64,000 bases of DNA from Heliocidaris erythrogramma (taxonomy: Eukaryota > Echinodermata > Echinoidea > Camarodonta > Echinometridae). The stretch lies in NCBI GenBank assembly GCA_025617745.1, contig CM046867.1:24854705-24918704 (forward strand). Reading direction: 5' to 3'. The notes below the pieces were generated by a model. It was given only the letters and a program-made list of their open reading frames with translations, was not told where the DNA came from and made no database searches. A program made the position numbers and the translations under genes. Positions 10,240 through 20,849 of the stretch are shown one piece after another (within the stretch, counting starts at the first letter, position 1; each line of letters opens with the position of its first letter).

Positions 10240-10650
10240 TTGATGGCTAACATTCTGGCTTCCAATGTATCGACTGACGACATCGCTATCAAAAGTGTAC
10301 GCGATCACCTAAAGGTTGTCCTCACGCCTTCAGATATAGACCTATTTCACCGTGTCGGCAAACCTCGTGGTGATAGTAGCAAGCCGCCCCCCATCATCGT
10401 CAAACTCATCTCCCATCGAAAGAAGAGGGAAATTTTTCGCAACAAGAATAATCTGAAGGAACAGAAGGAAACTAACTGCTGAATCCACGAGTATATTTCT
10501 GTCAAACGCTAAAGCATTCTCTTAGCCGCACAGAAAAGCGACAAGGTCCAAGCCTACTGGACAATTGACGGTAGGGTTTTTGCCAACGTTCCGGTCGGTA
10601 ACAATACAGTAGTGAGAAAACACATTCCAAACAAGGAATTTAAAAAAAAT
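10240..10650 (+). pseudogene. LINE ORF1-like protein fragment
   Basis: An 80-codon frame (10240-10482) reads DIDLFHRVGKPRG, PPPIIVKLISHRKKREIFRN and KNNLK. This is the arrangement seen in the RNA-binding ORF1 proteins of L1-type and related non-LTR retrotransposons. After the stop at 10482 a shifted frame continues with AYWTIDGRVFANVP and the end of that domain to about 10650, so at least one frameshift has occurred. No endonuclease or reverse transcriptase is attached. It is a decayed fragment in an intron of the minus-strand gene. Confidence 0.55.
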
Positions 10651-10726
10651 TGTGGAATTTCTTGCCCTTCCTGCCTTCATGAGAATGCTTACATACCGAA
10701 CACTAAAACAATGAACTGATAGTATA

Positions 10727-10893
10727 CTGTTAATACATGGTTGGGAGTGTGTTAGTGCGATCCGGCAACACAAAGGTTTTTATCGTGGTGTACCTAACGC
10801 ACGAGGCGTAGCCGAGTGTGTTAGACACCACGATAAAAACCTGCGTGTTGCCGGATCACACTAATGCACGACCTCACAACCATGTATTAACAG
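10727..10893. repeat. Foldback element, 167 bases
   Basis: The left arm (CTGTTAATACATGGTTG... to about 10800) is the near-exact reverse complement of the right arm ending CATGTATTAACAG. The arms share GATCCGGCAACAC and GGTTTTTATCGTGGTGT, and the short centre reads GAGGCGTAGCCGAG. The arms differ at a few positions only, so a transcript from either strand would form a hairpin of about 75 base pairs. Confidence 0.8.
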
Positions 10894-11453
10894 TTTTATA
10901 AAACGGGTCTACAATCTTAGTGCTTTCACTTACCTCAAACTGTCGTGGCATGTCCCATGCGTGAATCCTGCTCAGCAAAACATGATGTAGGCTAGTAGGC
11001 CTAGTAGACTAGTGTTGCAAACGTACAATGTTTATTTACAATGTTTAGGCCTAGCCTAGTCTAGACCGTTGCGAACGTATATAGGCCTAGGCCTGCACAT
11101 GTTTATTTACGTTTTATGTTTAGGCCTCGTCTTAGACCTATTTGTTAGTAATGTGTAATGGAAGTGATATTGAATCTGGTTCACCGATGTATTTTCACTT
11201 CCTTGAGCTTGGCTGAGCATGTTCGAATTTGAGCTTATATTGAAGCCTGAAGATGAAGACAAGGTACCACCAATGGCACTAAGTCTAAGAGTAGGAACAG
11301 GACTAGTACTAGCACTAGTAGGAATAGGACTCGGAGTAGGAATCACTTGGCACAGTTGTGTTCTTTGTGTGTGTAGGCCTAGTCCGTTCCATCCACTTTT
11401 GTGATGATATGCCTGCATAGAAATGGCTCAACATTAACAGCGTATAAACTTAC

Positions 11454-11618
11454 CTTGCGTGATGGTGGATAGGTCCGTGCGAGTTTAGCGAAACATTCAA
11501 GCTTTGAAAATCCAAATTTCACTGCTCTTTTCGTACTGTTGGAATCCTTCCCATTCAGTAGATCGTCGAGTTCTTCCTCCGTGAGAAGTGCAAAACTGAG
11601 ATTCGAAGATACAGCCAT
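11454..11618 (-). CDS. Candidate first coding exon, similar to KIAA1958/Crypton-derived protein N-termini
   Basis: A minus-strand ATG at 11618 opens a 55-codon segment that ends exactly, in phase 0, at a strong donor (CGCAAG|GTAAGTTT). It encodes FALLTEEELDDLLNGKDSNS, then TKRAVKFGFSKLECFAK. An acidic 'EEEL' helix, a D-x-NSTK motif and a following basic helix are typical of the N-terminal, core-binding-like part of DUF3504/Crypton-derived proteins. That resemblance is from memory of the family and needs a search. Just downstream, a Ser/Thr/Pro-rich open frame (11107-11418) with Asn-rich text resembles later parts of such proteins, but I could not find an acceptor in the right phase. It may be a host gene or a mobile-element gene. 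Confidence 0.4.
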
Positions 11619-11717
11619 TTTTTACACGCTTCTATCGTCAAAAATTAAAATTAAACTTTCATTTTGGGTACTGAATTGCAACGATCCGACCGCGGTAGCG
11701 CTACAGCTGTAATTTTA

Positions 11718-11752
11718 TTGATTTGTTGATTTGTTGATTTGTTGATTTGTTG
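11718..11752. repeat. Short tandem repeat, TGATTTGT unit
   Basis: Four copies of an 8-base unit (TGATTTGT) stand upstream of the candidate exon at 11454-11618. They are followed by ATATCGATATCG-type short palindromes up to about 11800. Confidence 0.8.
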
Positions 11753-12309
11753 ACATTAGCGCGACGATCGATATCGCGATATCGATAGCGTATACGGTAT
11801 AGCGTGTAAAAACATATATAGCAAAATCGAGTCGTATCGTCTGCGCTACATAAATGTTTACATGTTTATGTTTACATGTTTACATGTGCAACAGTTCCCT
11901 TTTGCTGTATGTTATCACTTTTTTTTTGCACAGTCACGTGGTGTTATTTGACCAATCAGGATGGCTACATTCTTGAACCCGTTTTATAATAATTTTTATC
12001 TACAAATAATATAAATTTTAACTTTACATTACACTTTCTATTCTCAATATAAATGTTAATCTCTTTATACTCCGTTGTCTTTGCGTATATCAATTATTAC
12101 ATGCCAAATTTCATTGGCCTTTATATAGTATATAATTAATGTCTTGATTTTTGTCTAAATAACTTAAGATACTGAGTTTTCAATCCTTCTCGTAACAGTT
12201 CATAATTAACTTCTAGTTGTACCTCTGTCATATGCCTCTATCTGACTATTTTCACGAGAACAATGCATTATTAGAAAATTAGAAAACTATTAGAAAATCG
12301 ATTTCAGGA

Positions 12310-15300
12310 ATGAGAAATGTTGACTGTTAGTCGACTCCCAACATCCACTTTAATTGTCGAAGCCTTAGGAAAAATTAAAGTGGTATATTTGATTGAATGT
12401 TATCTCTTGGATGATTATAATATTGATCTTATGAAGTTGGATTTATCCTCAAGCGTAAATGATTTTATTGAATTGATGCTCTTATTGCTTTTATCCTGCT
12501 ATTTTTAATCCTACTAGAATTACTACAGACACAGCATCCCTTATTGATAGCATATTTTAAAATATCGTCTCAAGATAATATACTGAAGGCTGGAATTCTT
12601 ATAACTGATATAACTGACCATTTGCCAATATTTGTCACGATTTCTTGGAATGAACCTCGACATGGGTCACAAGAACCTTTTTATCGAAGGCAGATATCTG
12701 AAACCGGTATACAAATGTTCTGCGAAAAATTTTATGCAACAGATTTTAATGACTTTTATAATGAACATACATGTAATATAAACGTAAAATATGACATATT
12801 TCTACAAGCCTTTATAAAATTGTAAAATGAATGCTTTCCTCCGAAGAAAGTTCGTTTGAAAATAAAACTTGTATTAGGTCTTGGTTAGCTAAATTAAATG
12901 ATCTTAGAATGAGATGTAACATGAAAAACAAGCTGTTAGTATAATAAATTCCTTCTCGTGAGAGTAATTATAAACACTTTATAGAAATTCATTGAATAAT
13001 GACATTAGGCATGCAAAGCAAGAATATTTTATTAAAAAATTAACACTGTCAAAAATTATATAAAAAAGACCTGGAAATACTTTAATGAAATCATAAGAGG
13101 CATTTAATGAGTATTTCAATACAATTGGAAGTTCTCTTGTAAATCATTCCGACACCTGCATTAACCCTAATCCCATTCGGGGAGCTTTTTGCCCCCCCCC
13201 CCCCCCCCTGTAGTTTTTTTCGCCGTGCTTCTAGACCGTTTGGAATTTCACGTTCAAACTTCATGACTTTTTTTCTCTCAAGTCTCACGCATATTTTGAT
13301 ATATAATTCACCCCGGTTGGACATGTAGAACTGATTTTAGAGGTCGATTATTGCTTGACCATCACAAAAAACAGCAATTTTTGTACAGGTTTCTATGTAA
13401 TTCATATATCCAATGCCATGTAAACTCCAGATCTGTTATAATTGATATGATGAATTAGAATTTGGATTATTTCTTTGTTATTAGTTTATTTCATATAGTT
13501 TTTTAAAATCTTATTCTACTTGATATGTTTTACGTCTGTGCCAATTTTCAAGTCAATCGGTCTATTCGTTGCCAAGATCTGGGGGGATTTTTGCCCCCCC
13601 CCCCCCCCCCCCCCCCCCCCCATGGACACAAGTCCTCCAAATAAACCAACGCGATTAGGGTTAAGAAAAGATTTTAAACAGTACCTGACAGGCAATTATA
13701 TGAATTCCCTATTTTTGAAACCTATAACTGAAACAGAAATAATTTTACACGTGCTAAAGAACTGAAAGTTGGTAAAAGTGCTGGATATTATGGTATAGAT
13801 CCAACGTTTGTGAAAAAGACCATATTTTTGAATGCAAAGCATCTGTGTTGTCTTTTTAATGAATTAATGAATCCTTTATCTCTGGACTAATACCAGATCA
13901 AAGATTGCTAAAGTCAGAAAGTAGTTCCTATATATAAAAGCAAGGGTAAAGAGTGTTGAGATAACTGTCGACCAATATCTATCTTGCCAATATTTTCAAA
14001 AATTTTAGAAAAACTTGTTTACAAACGACTCATTGATTACATTGATAAAAATAATGGATTCAGACAGAAATACTCAAACTCCATGGCTTTAATTGAATTT
14101 ATGAATTATGTATCTCCTACAATAGAAAACAAACTGGTTTCAAAATTCAATTGGTATTTTTCTTGATCTCTCAAAGGCTTTTGATAGTGTGAATCATTCA
14201 TTTTGTTACAAAAACTCTCATATTATGGTATTAGAGGAATTTCTCTGAATTAGTTTGATAATTATGTAGATAAACGTAAACAAGTTGTTGTTATTGATCA
14301 ACAGTCTTCTCAGTTATATTATGACAGGAATTCATCAAGGGAGTATCCTTGGTCTCCCATTGTTTTTATTATTCATCAACGATCTTCACTATGTTTCCAG
14401 TAAACTGACATTTATACAAATATGATTTTGTCTAGTAAATCTGTTTAGCAATTGAATAGAGATATAAAAAATAGAATTGGAGAAGGTTTCTGGCTGGTTT
14501 TATGCTAATAAATTAAAGGTGAACATGAATAAAACTAATTATATGGTGTTTAAGGGCAGAAATATTCATTTCGACTTTGACGAGTTACGTGTGGATTTTT
14601 ATTATGAATATTATCCAGAGCATGTTCAACAAAAGTTTTGGGAATACGCATAGATGAAGGTTTAAACTGGATAAGTCATGTTAATTACATTGCCTCTTCG
14701 ATTTCTAGTGCAATCGGTGTTCTTCGTGCTGCACACAAACTATTTCCTTTACGAATATTATGCAAATATTGGTTTTGGGTAACTGCTCAGTGACCCTTGT
14801 GAATAGACTGTTGATCCTTCAAAAGAAATCCTTTGATAACCAAATCATCTTACCTAGCACAATGTGCTCCTGCACCCCTGTTTAAACAGATGAATATGTT
14901 AAATGTCAATGCTATATATATTATGCAGCTCGGTCAATTCATGTTTCATTTCAAACACAATAATTTGCCATTTGTCTTTGAAGATATTTTTCTACTTCTT
15001 TCTTCTATACATTCGAATGCTACCAAAAATGCAAGTGATTTTCATATACCCTTAGCTAAGACTTCTTCCCTAAAAAAGCAATACACTTCAGTGCGCCCAT
15101 ATTATGAAGTCATCTTCTACCTGATATTAAAAAATGTTCTTCATTTTATTCATTTAAGGCGAAGTTGAGATTATTCCTGATAAACAATCCATCATTTATG
15201 TATAGGTAGATGTCTCTGTTTTCCCCCTCCTCTGTGATCTTTTTCTCCAACTTCTTTTTCATTATTGGTACCACCTCATCATTTGACCTTATACGTACAT

Positions 15301-15560
15301 TTATTTCTGAATTGTATAATTTGGTTTGTTATTTTGGGTAGTCCTCGACATATCATTTCTGAATTATGACTACCCCTTCTGCATTTGCCGTTTTTTTTTC
15401 TTTTAAAACACACATTCTTTACATGGATTCACTTTTATAGCTTCATGTTTACTTTTTATTGTATGCATGTATTTTATTGTATGTATATTTTCTGTATATG
15501 TATGTACAATTATGTTTGGCATCTGCTGAAATAAAATTGAATTGAAAATTGACATTGAAT
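12310..15560 (+). pseudogene. Degenerate CR1/Jockey-like LINE, endonuclease plus reverse transcriptase
   Basis: Remains of one long non-LTR retrotransposon can be followed in broken frames. They are: an endonuclease part (about 12330-12830, with DYNIDLMKLD and TDITDHLPIFVT), a linker, then the reverse transcriptase. Recognisable reverse transcriptase pieces are LPIFSKILEKLVYKRLIDY near 14000, GFRQKYS at about 14060, and a shifted LSKAFDSVNH near 14175. Frameshifts and stops occur throughout, so it cannot be active. The 3' end near 15530-15560 has the tail AATAAAATTGAATTGAAAATTG, an AATTG-type simple repeat. A separate inverted-repeat element (13164-13661) interrupts it. It lies antisense to the host exons and so in an intron. 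Confidence 0.7.
13164..13661. mobile_element. Mariner-like small element with TA duplication, inside the LINE
   Basis: The ends are ACCCTAATC and GATTAGGGT, each flanked by TA (13162-13163 and 13662-13663), which is the target signature of Tc1/mariner-type elements. Just inside, each arm has a GGGG...TTTTTGCCCC block with a long C-run (about 13193-13209 and 13595-13620). The frame of the surrounding LINE is interrupted exactly at the element edges, and removing it restores a continuous LINE sequence. It encodes no transposase. Confidence 0.7.
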
Positions 15561-15611
15561 TCATTATTGAGTAAGCCTGCTGTGAAATGAAGATCAAAGA
15601 TAATTATCTCC

Positions 15612-16022
15612 AGTGGCGTATCCAACATAGAATGGAGCCGATGTACGCCCCGTCCCTCCCTTCACCCTCCCCCACCCTCTGCCCCCCTCTCCCTCCCACC
15701 CCCCCCCCCCCCCACCCTGTTTGAAGGTCAGTGCAATAAAAATGAAGCACGGGGTCTATTGCACACTGACAGCTAAAGAATATCCCAGTTGCGTATCCAT
15801 ATATTGATTAAAACAGGTTGGGGAAGAGTTGGGGCAGCATCCTCTCCGGACAAGGTGGGGGGGGGATCAACCACAAATGTAAAAATAACCACAGATGTAA
15901 AAACATTGCACCCACAAATGTTAAAATAAACACAAATGTCATAACATGTTAACCACAAATGTAAGAAGCGGGTGAACCGGACGATCGCTTTACTCTACGC
16001 TGGATAAGCCATCGTAACCCCC

Positions 16023-16072
<50 letters not shown>

Positions 16073-16115
16073 TGGGAGGATTACGCCCCCGTTCATTCAT
16101 TTGTGGATATGCCAC
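15612..16115. mobile_element. Small inverted-repeat element remnant with poly-C runs
   Basis: The left end AGTGGCGTATCCA (15612) matches the reversed right end AGTGGCATATCCA (ending 16115). The interior holds two C-runs (about 15698-15713 and 16018-16039), the second joined to a (CA)n tract, and a run of CACAAATGT-type repeats near 15870-15960. No target duplication is clear, so the outer edges are uncertain. Confidence 0.5.
16018..16068. repeat. Poly-C tract followed by (CA)n microsatellite
   Basis: About 22 C residues run directly into about 14 CA units. Confidence 0.9.
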
Positions 16116-16167
16116 TTATGTCAGAATATGGTGAAGATTGAAAGAAAAAAAATAGCTTGGCACTCAC

Positions 16168-16461
16168 CGGTCCTGCCGTAGACAACGACCGGATGACTAG
16201 ATGTGGTATCAACATCGTCACCACCAACTACCGATGAGACTTCAATTACATACAGGCTACTGGTATCCAGTCCCGCAAGCGTCACACCAGTGGAACTGGT
16301 ATTCACCGTGATTGGTCTCGAGAACACCTTTGAAAATATGAGTTGATAATGATCCACCACAGAAGGTGTGTCTGCTGATGTAGGGGGATCCCAAGCTACT
16401 ATGAGAGAGGTTAGGGTAGTGGTCCCATTCACAACTTCTACGTTTCTTGGAGGAAGAGGGG
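16168..16461 (-). CDS. Exon: complete fibronectin type III-like domain
   Basis: A 294-base exon has acceptor TATTCCTAG at 16462 and donor GACCG|GTGAGTGCC at 16168. It is in phase 1 on both sides and encodes 97 full codons. It starts PLPPRNVEVVNGTTTLTSL, continues with IVAWDPP and VVDHYQL, and ends with the TLAGLDTSSLYVIEV strand and VVVYGRT. The conserved Trp, the Tyr of DHYQ and the L-x-x-L-x-Y-x-I-x-V pattern fit a full fibronectin III domain of usual size (about 95 residues). The exon at 8949-9070 matches its first half closely (PLPPxNVxV, TLTxxxVAWxPP), so the two arose by internal duplication. Such domains are usually extracellular and bind proteins. Confidence 0.8.
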
Positions 16462-16899
16462 CTAGGAATAAAAATTAGAATGATGGTTAAAGATTAATTC
16501 ATAGAGAGCAAAATAAATTGAAGGATCTCTCTATGCTCATGGAAATCATAGAAAGTCATTCTTAAACACGCACATTCATGTCTGGATGCGTCGTGGTATA
16601 GACAAATTAAATTAAAGGACACTTTAGTGTCAACCATAACTCGGGGGGCTTCAAAAAAAGAAGAAAAGATGAATTTATTGGTCAAGAATACGGAATTATC
16701 TCTCAGACAAACTGACCAATCAGATTACAGAATTCATGAAAAAAAGAGCCCACTCAAAACCTCCATACAAAGTTTGAAAGAAATCCGTTGAGAAATGTGA
16801 CTGCTAGAGTGCACACAATAATGTGACGCGGCGGCGGCGGCGGAAAGCTGCTGAATCCAAAGTATCCTCCAGAATTTTGCCGGGGGATACAGTAATAAT

Positions 16900-17078
16900 T
16901 TCTGGTATATCGGGTACCCATTTACACCCATAACACAGTGGTGGAGAGTGGTAAACGTGGATTAATATCTTGCCAAAGGACGTTATTGTCGGGCTTTAGG
17001 GATTCGAACCCTAAAGGAGCGCCTTCTTCCTTGCATTGTGTGTGTGTAATTATGTACACTTTAAGGGATAAAACCGTT
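16900..17078 (-). mobile_element. tRNA-derived SINE fragment
   Basis: On the minus strand a B-box, GGTTCGAATCC (about 17003-17013), is followed by GACAATAACGTCCTTTGGCAAG, TTAATCCACGTTTACCACTCTCCACC and GGGTAC. The same order, a tRNA B-box then 'GTCCTTTGGCAAGA...TTAATCCA...ATGGGTACC', is a conserved central body of invertebrate SINEs. The first B-box bases are part of a perfect small palindrome (CTTTAGGGATTCGAACCCTAAAG). The A-box side is lost where the 17080 hairpin begins. Confidence 0.5.
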
Positions 17079-17079
17079 G

Positions 17080-17200
17080 CACCCTGCTTGTTCTCACGGA
17101 ATACGGGAAATATCTACGTTCTGGTTCCATATTCCATTCGGCTCATGGAATATGGAACCAGAACGGAGGTACTTCCCGTATTCTGTGAACAAACAGGGCG
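17080..17200. repeat. Long near-perfect hairpin, 121 bases
   Basis: The arm from CACCCTGCTTGTTCTCACGG to TTCCATATTCCAT is repeated in reverse complement after the loop TCGGCTC, ending GTGAACAAACAGGGCG. The stem is about 55 base pairs with a handful of mismatches. It is embedded at the end of the SINE fragment. It could be a foldback element or a source of a long double-stranded RNA. Confidence 0.75.
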
Positions 17201-17296
17201 TAACTAATAGTATCTTGGTAAAATCTAGACACCTTTAATTTCTGGTGATGCTGCCCCCAGTGTTCCGTCTTTTATAGGGTAAAAGGCCATATTTTT

Positions 17297-18542
17297 GGGC
17301 TTATCTCGAAAGGGTGCGGTGCGGAGCGGTGCGGAGCGGTGCGGAGCGGCGCGGTGGGGAGCGTTGAACGCACCCTTTCGAGAAAAGCCCCCCCCCCCCG
17401 CTTGTCTCGAAAGGGTGCGTTGAGAACGGAGTTGCGCGTTAACGCACCCTTTCGAGACAAGCGGGGGGGGGGCTTTTCTCGAAAGGGTGCGTTAACTAGT
17501 CTTCCACATCAGTTGTTTATAATAAAATTAAAATATCGAAATATCATCCATTTTCTAACTGAACGTGGAATTTAGCTTCCATGTGTTTAAAAGGATATAA
17601 TCAAAAAAATATTTTTTGAAAAGTCTTCATAATTAGCATTCATTATTTCCCAGAGATCATTGAAGGAGTCACGTGATATCTCAACTCTCATGACGGAAGT
17701 AGCCAGCAAGCTGGCCGGCCGGCCCGCCCGCGCGAAATTTCGCCTACAATAGTACAAGTACATCAGACATTACATGGCATTACTCATTAGAATTGTTGGA
17801 TGATCGTATTTGGTAAGTAGAACGTATGCAAAATATTATTGTATAAAAAGGGCAGCATATGCACCCCCTAGGCCTACAGTTTTTCTCCTTCAGTTGTCTC
17901 TTTTATCAAATGAAATTCAATGTAAGACTTAAAGAATACATAAATGTGTGTCTGATTAAAATGAAAGAAGTAAAAATGGCAATTAATTTTTATTTGTAAT
18001 TTCATTTTTAATAACTTATGCAGTTAGACTACTTTACATAAAAAATGAATTCCATACAAAGAAAGATATGGATCATTATTTTTCATTTTAACGAAAAAAA
18101 AAAGACTCATATGCAAGACTATAGGTAAAGCGCTTTACATTTTTAAATATTTAAGTAAATTATTTGATTGTTTTTATTTTTTTATTTTGCGTCAATATTT
18201 TCACTATTTTAATTCATTATGAACAAGTGATCTGGAAGTCTACGTAAAAATTAGTTTTATTTAATTTTGATTATTTCAATTTAAAAGACTGATGTGTAAG
18301 ACTAGTTTACGTCAATGGTGTAGGAATTTCTACTCCTTAAATTCGATTATAAACGACTGATGTGGAAGACTAGTTAACGCACCCTTTCGAGAAAAGCCCC
18401 CCCCCCCCCGCTTGTCTCGAAAGGGTGCGTTAACACGCCACTCCGTTTCGAGACAAGCGGGGGGGGGCTTTTCTCGAAAGGGTGCGTTGAACGCTCCCCA
18501 CCGCGCCGCGCCGCGCCGCACCGCACCTTTTCGAGATCAGCC
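17297..18542. mobile_element. DNA element with nested palindromic arms (smaller copy)
   Basis: The ends read GGGCTTATCTCGAAAGGG (left) and, reversed, GGCTGATCTCGAAAAGG (right). The flanks are ATATTTTT (17289-17296) and ATATTTTC (18543-18550), an 8-base target duplication with one change. The host around it is one unit of the 163-base tandem repeat, which the insertion splits. Each arm (about 17297-17525 and 18340-18542) contains five copies of a CTCGAAAGGGTGCGTT module in alternating orientation, so each arm folds on itself as well as with the other arm. C/G-runs join the modules. The interior (17526-18339) is AT-rich with no gene, so the element is non-autonomous. A GGCCGGCCGGCCC palindrome sits at about 17712. 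Confidence 0.8.
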
Positions 18543-18550
18543 ATATTTTC

Positions 18551-19610
18551 GTGGATAGTTTGTGTGCGCTCTAGTGGTCACATTTCTCAACGGATTTTGT
18601 TCAAATTTTGCATGAAGGTGTCTCTAGGTAAATCTAGAACCCTATAGAATTTTGTGATGCTGCCTCCAGTGTTCCGTCTTTTATAGGGTCAAAGGTCATA
18701 TTTTGATAGATGTCTTATGTGGACTTTGTGTGCGCTCTGGCGGTCATATTTCTCAACGGATTTCGTTGAAATTTTGCATGAAGGAGTCTCTTGGTGTAAT
18801 CTAAAACCTCTAGTTTTTGGTGATGCTGCCACCATTGTCCCGTCTTTTATAGGATCAAAGGTCATACTTCAGAGGATGGCGTGATTGCACTCTGCAGATC
18901 ACATTTCTTGATGGATTTCGTTCAAATTTTGTATGGAGATGTATCGAGGTATAATCTACTTTTTTTTTTTAAAGCATTTTTGCCTTTATTCAGATTTTAA
19001 ATACAAAATATATCACATCAAAAGTACAATTATAAAGAACATAATATTGGTACATCATACATTTCCTTACATTTTGTATGGAGATGTATCTTGGCACAAT
19101 CTACATATCTTTACTTTTTGGTGATGCTGCCCTCATTGTTCCGTCCTTTATAGGGTCAAAGGTGATATGTCTTTTGTGCGCTCTAACTGCCGCATTTCTT
19201 GACGGATTTCTTTCAGATTTTATATGGAGGTGTGTCTTAGTGAAATCTACACATCTATAGTGTTTGCTGATGCTGCCCCCAGTGTTTCGCTTTTTATAGG
19301 GTCAAATGTAATAGTTTGGTTGCTGTCTTGCAATGCACTCTGGATGACAATTGTCAACGGATTTCTTTCAGATTTTGTATGGAGCTCCATTATAGATTAC
19401 TATAGACTTCTACAGTTTTTGGTGATGCTGCCCCCAGTGTTCCGTCTTTGAATGGGTCAAATGTCATATTTTAGTGGATATCTTGTGTGCGCCCTGCAGG
19501 TCACATTTCTTGACAGATTTCTTTCGAATTTTCTATAGAGATGCATTATACTCTAATCTACACACATTGTTTTGGAGATGCTGTTCCTAGTGTTGACAAT
19601 AGCCCGGGCC
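18551..19610. repeat. Tandem repeat of about 163 bases
   Basis: Six to seven units share GTGTGCGCTCT, CACATTTCTCAACGGATTTC, TTCAAATTTTG, ATGGAG, then GGTGATGCTGCCCCCAGTGT and CCGTCTTTTATAGGGTCAAA. Another unit lies at 17235-17296, left of the inserted element, and one inverted unit at 16737-16812. One unit is interrupted at about 18960-19075 by an A/T-rich insertion bounded by copies of TGTATGGAGATGTATC. Confidence 0.8.
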
Positions 19611-19628
19611 ACTAGCGGCAATCTCTGC

Positions 19629-19981
19629 CAGGGCCGGATCCAGGATTGAGTAAAAGAAGGGGGCACGCAAATGAAGGTTTGTCAACTTTTGGAAAAGGTA
19701 GACCCGTATTTTGGTCTCGCCAGCTTCACGAAGAGTCGCTCAGTGGGGGGGGGGGGGGTGGACAAAAACCTGTTTCCCTCCATAATTCCCTGACAAAAAA
19801 AAAAAAAAAAAAGGTCTTCATTTCTAAAAGGGGTGGGGGCACAATCGAGAAAATGGCGGATCGTCTATGGTCGAAATGCATACTTTTCTTCCAAGGGGGG
19901 GGGGGGGCACTTCCGGCCCGTGGAATGATCTCTACGCCATACTTTTGTTTGAGGGAGGGGGGTTCTTTGTCCCTCCTTCAA
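19629..19981. mobile_element. Poly-G small element, family member A
   Basis: It starts CAGGGCCGGATCCAGG and is flanked by ATCTCTGC (19621-19628) and ATCGCTGC (19982-19989), an 8-base near-duplication. Inside are AGTCGCTCAGTGGGGGG, a CATAATTCCCTGACAAAAA segment, and G-runs at 19744-19758 and 19897-19908. The same internal phrases occur at 31525, 34498 and 50745, so this is a dispersed family. The right end lacks the inverted terminal sequence, so the copy is damaged. Confidence 0.5.
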
Positions 19982-20099
19982 ATCGCTGCCAGTGCCGGGG
20001 GATACATTCGCATTGCGCGGCAATGGACATTTCTAGTTATCATTATTAATTATCATTATCATTGTTACTACTACTAATATTATTACTAGCGGGACCCAT

Positions 20100-20845
20100 A
20101 GAAATCCACGGGTTCACATTTTACATTGCACTCTCAACATTTTCACAATCGATGTGTACATTCTTGGGAGTTTGTTTATTTATTATTTTTAATAAATAAA
20201 TAATTATTTTTAATTGAAATTATCACGCATAGGTGCTCATGGTCACTTCGTCAAACATAAAGATATTGTATAATGTTATGTAATGTACAGAATATATTTT
20301 AATTCTGTGTTAGATATCATTATGACATAATGGGGAGGGAGAGAGTCAGAGAGTAGTGGTAGACAGATAAGAAGAGAGAGAAATGGATGTCGAGAGTATA
20401 AACATAACAGAAAGAGAGAGAGAGAAGAATAGAGATAAAAGACTTTCTTTTGATGTTAGTGTTTCCATTTAGTTTAATGTTTTATTATATGAGAACTTAA
20501 ATTACCAAGTTAATGGCCTATATTTATGTATATTTTCTTTATGGAATATTTTTGTCATTGTAGAGGTCGCTCATTACTTGCTCTATAGCAAGAAATGATT
20601 TTGTTTTCGTTTGTTTTTGTTTGGTTGTTTTTTTTTTCTTTGTGTGCTTTTTTATGTTCTCATTAGGGACTGGCAAACCGGAACTGGATGCATGTATGGG
20701 TGTTGATATGTTGGGGGAGGGAGGGGGGGGGGTGCGAGAAGTGGGAGTGAGAATGAGTGAGTGGTGACTGGTAGGAGAATGATGAGGGGGAAGGGGGGAT
20801 GAGATGAGTGTCTAAGGGTGGGTTTGGGTGGTCCATGTATATCTT
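20100..20845. other. No gene recognised
   Basis: The stretch holds GA-rich text (20335-20440) and a G-rich region with a G-run near 20720. Frames are short and of biased composition. Confidence 0.45.
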
Positions 20846-20849
20846 CCTC

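Noticed and set aside
19646-20077. 143-codon plus-strand frame
   Set aside because: It lies within a poly-G small element and encodes Gly-runs and Lys-runs; relatives of the element do not keep the frame.
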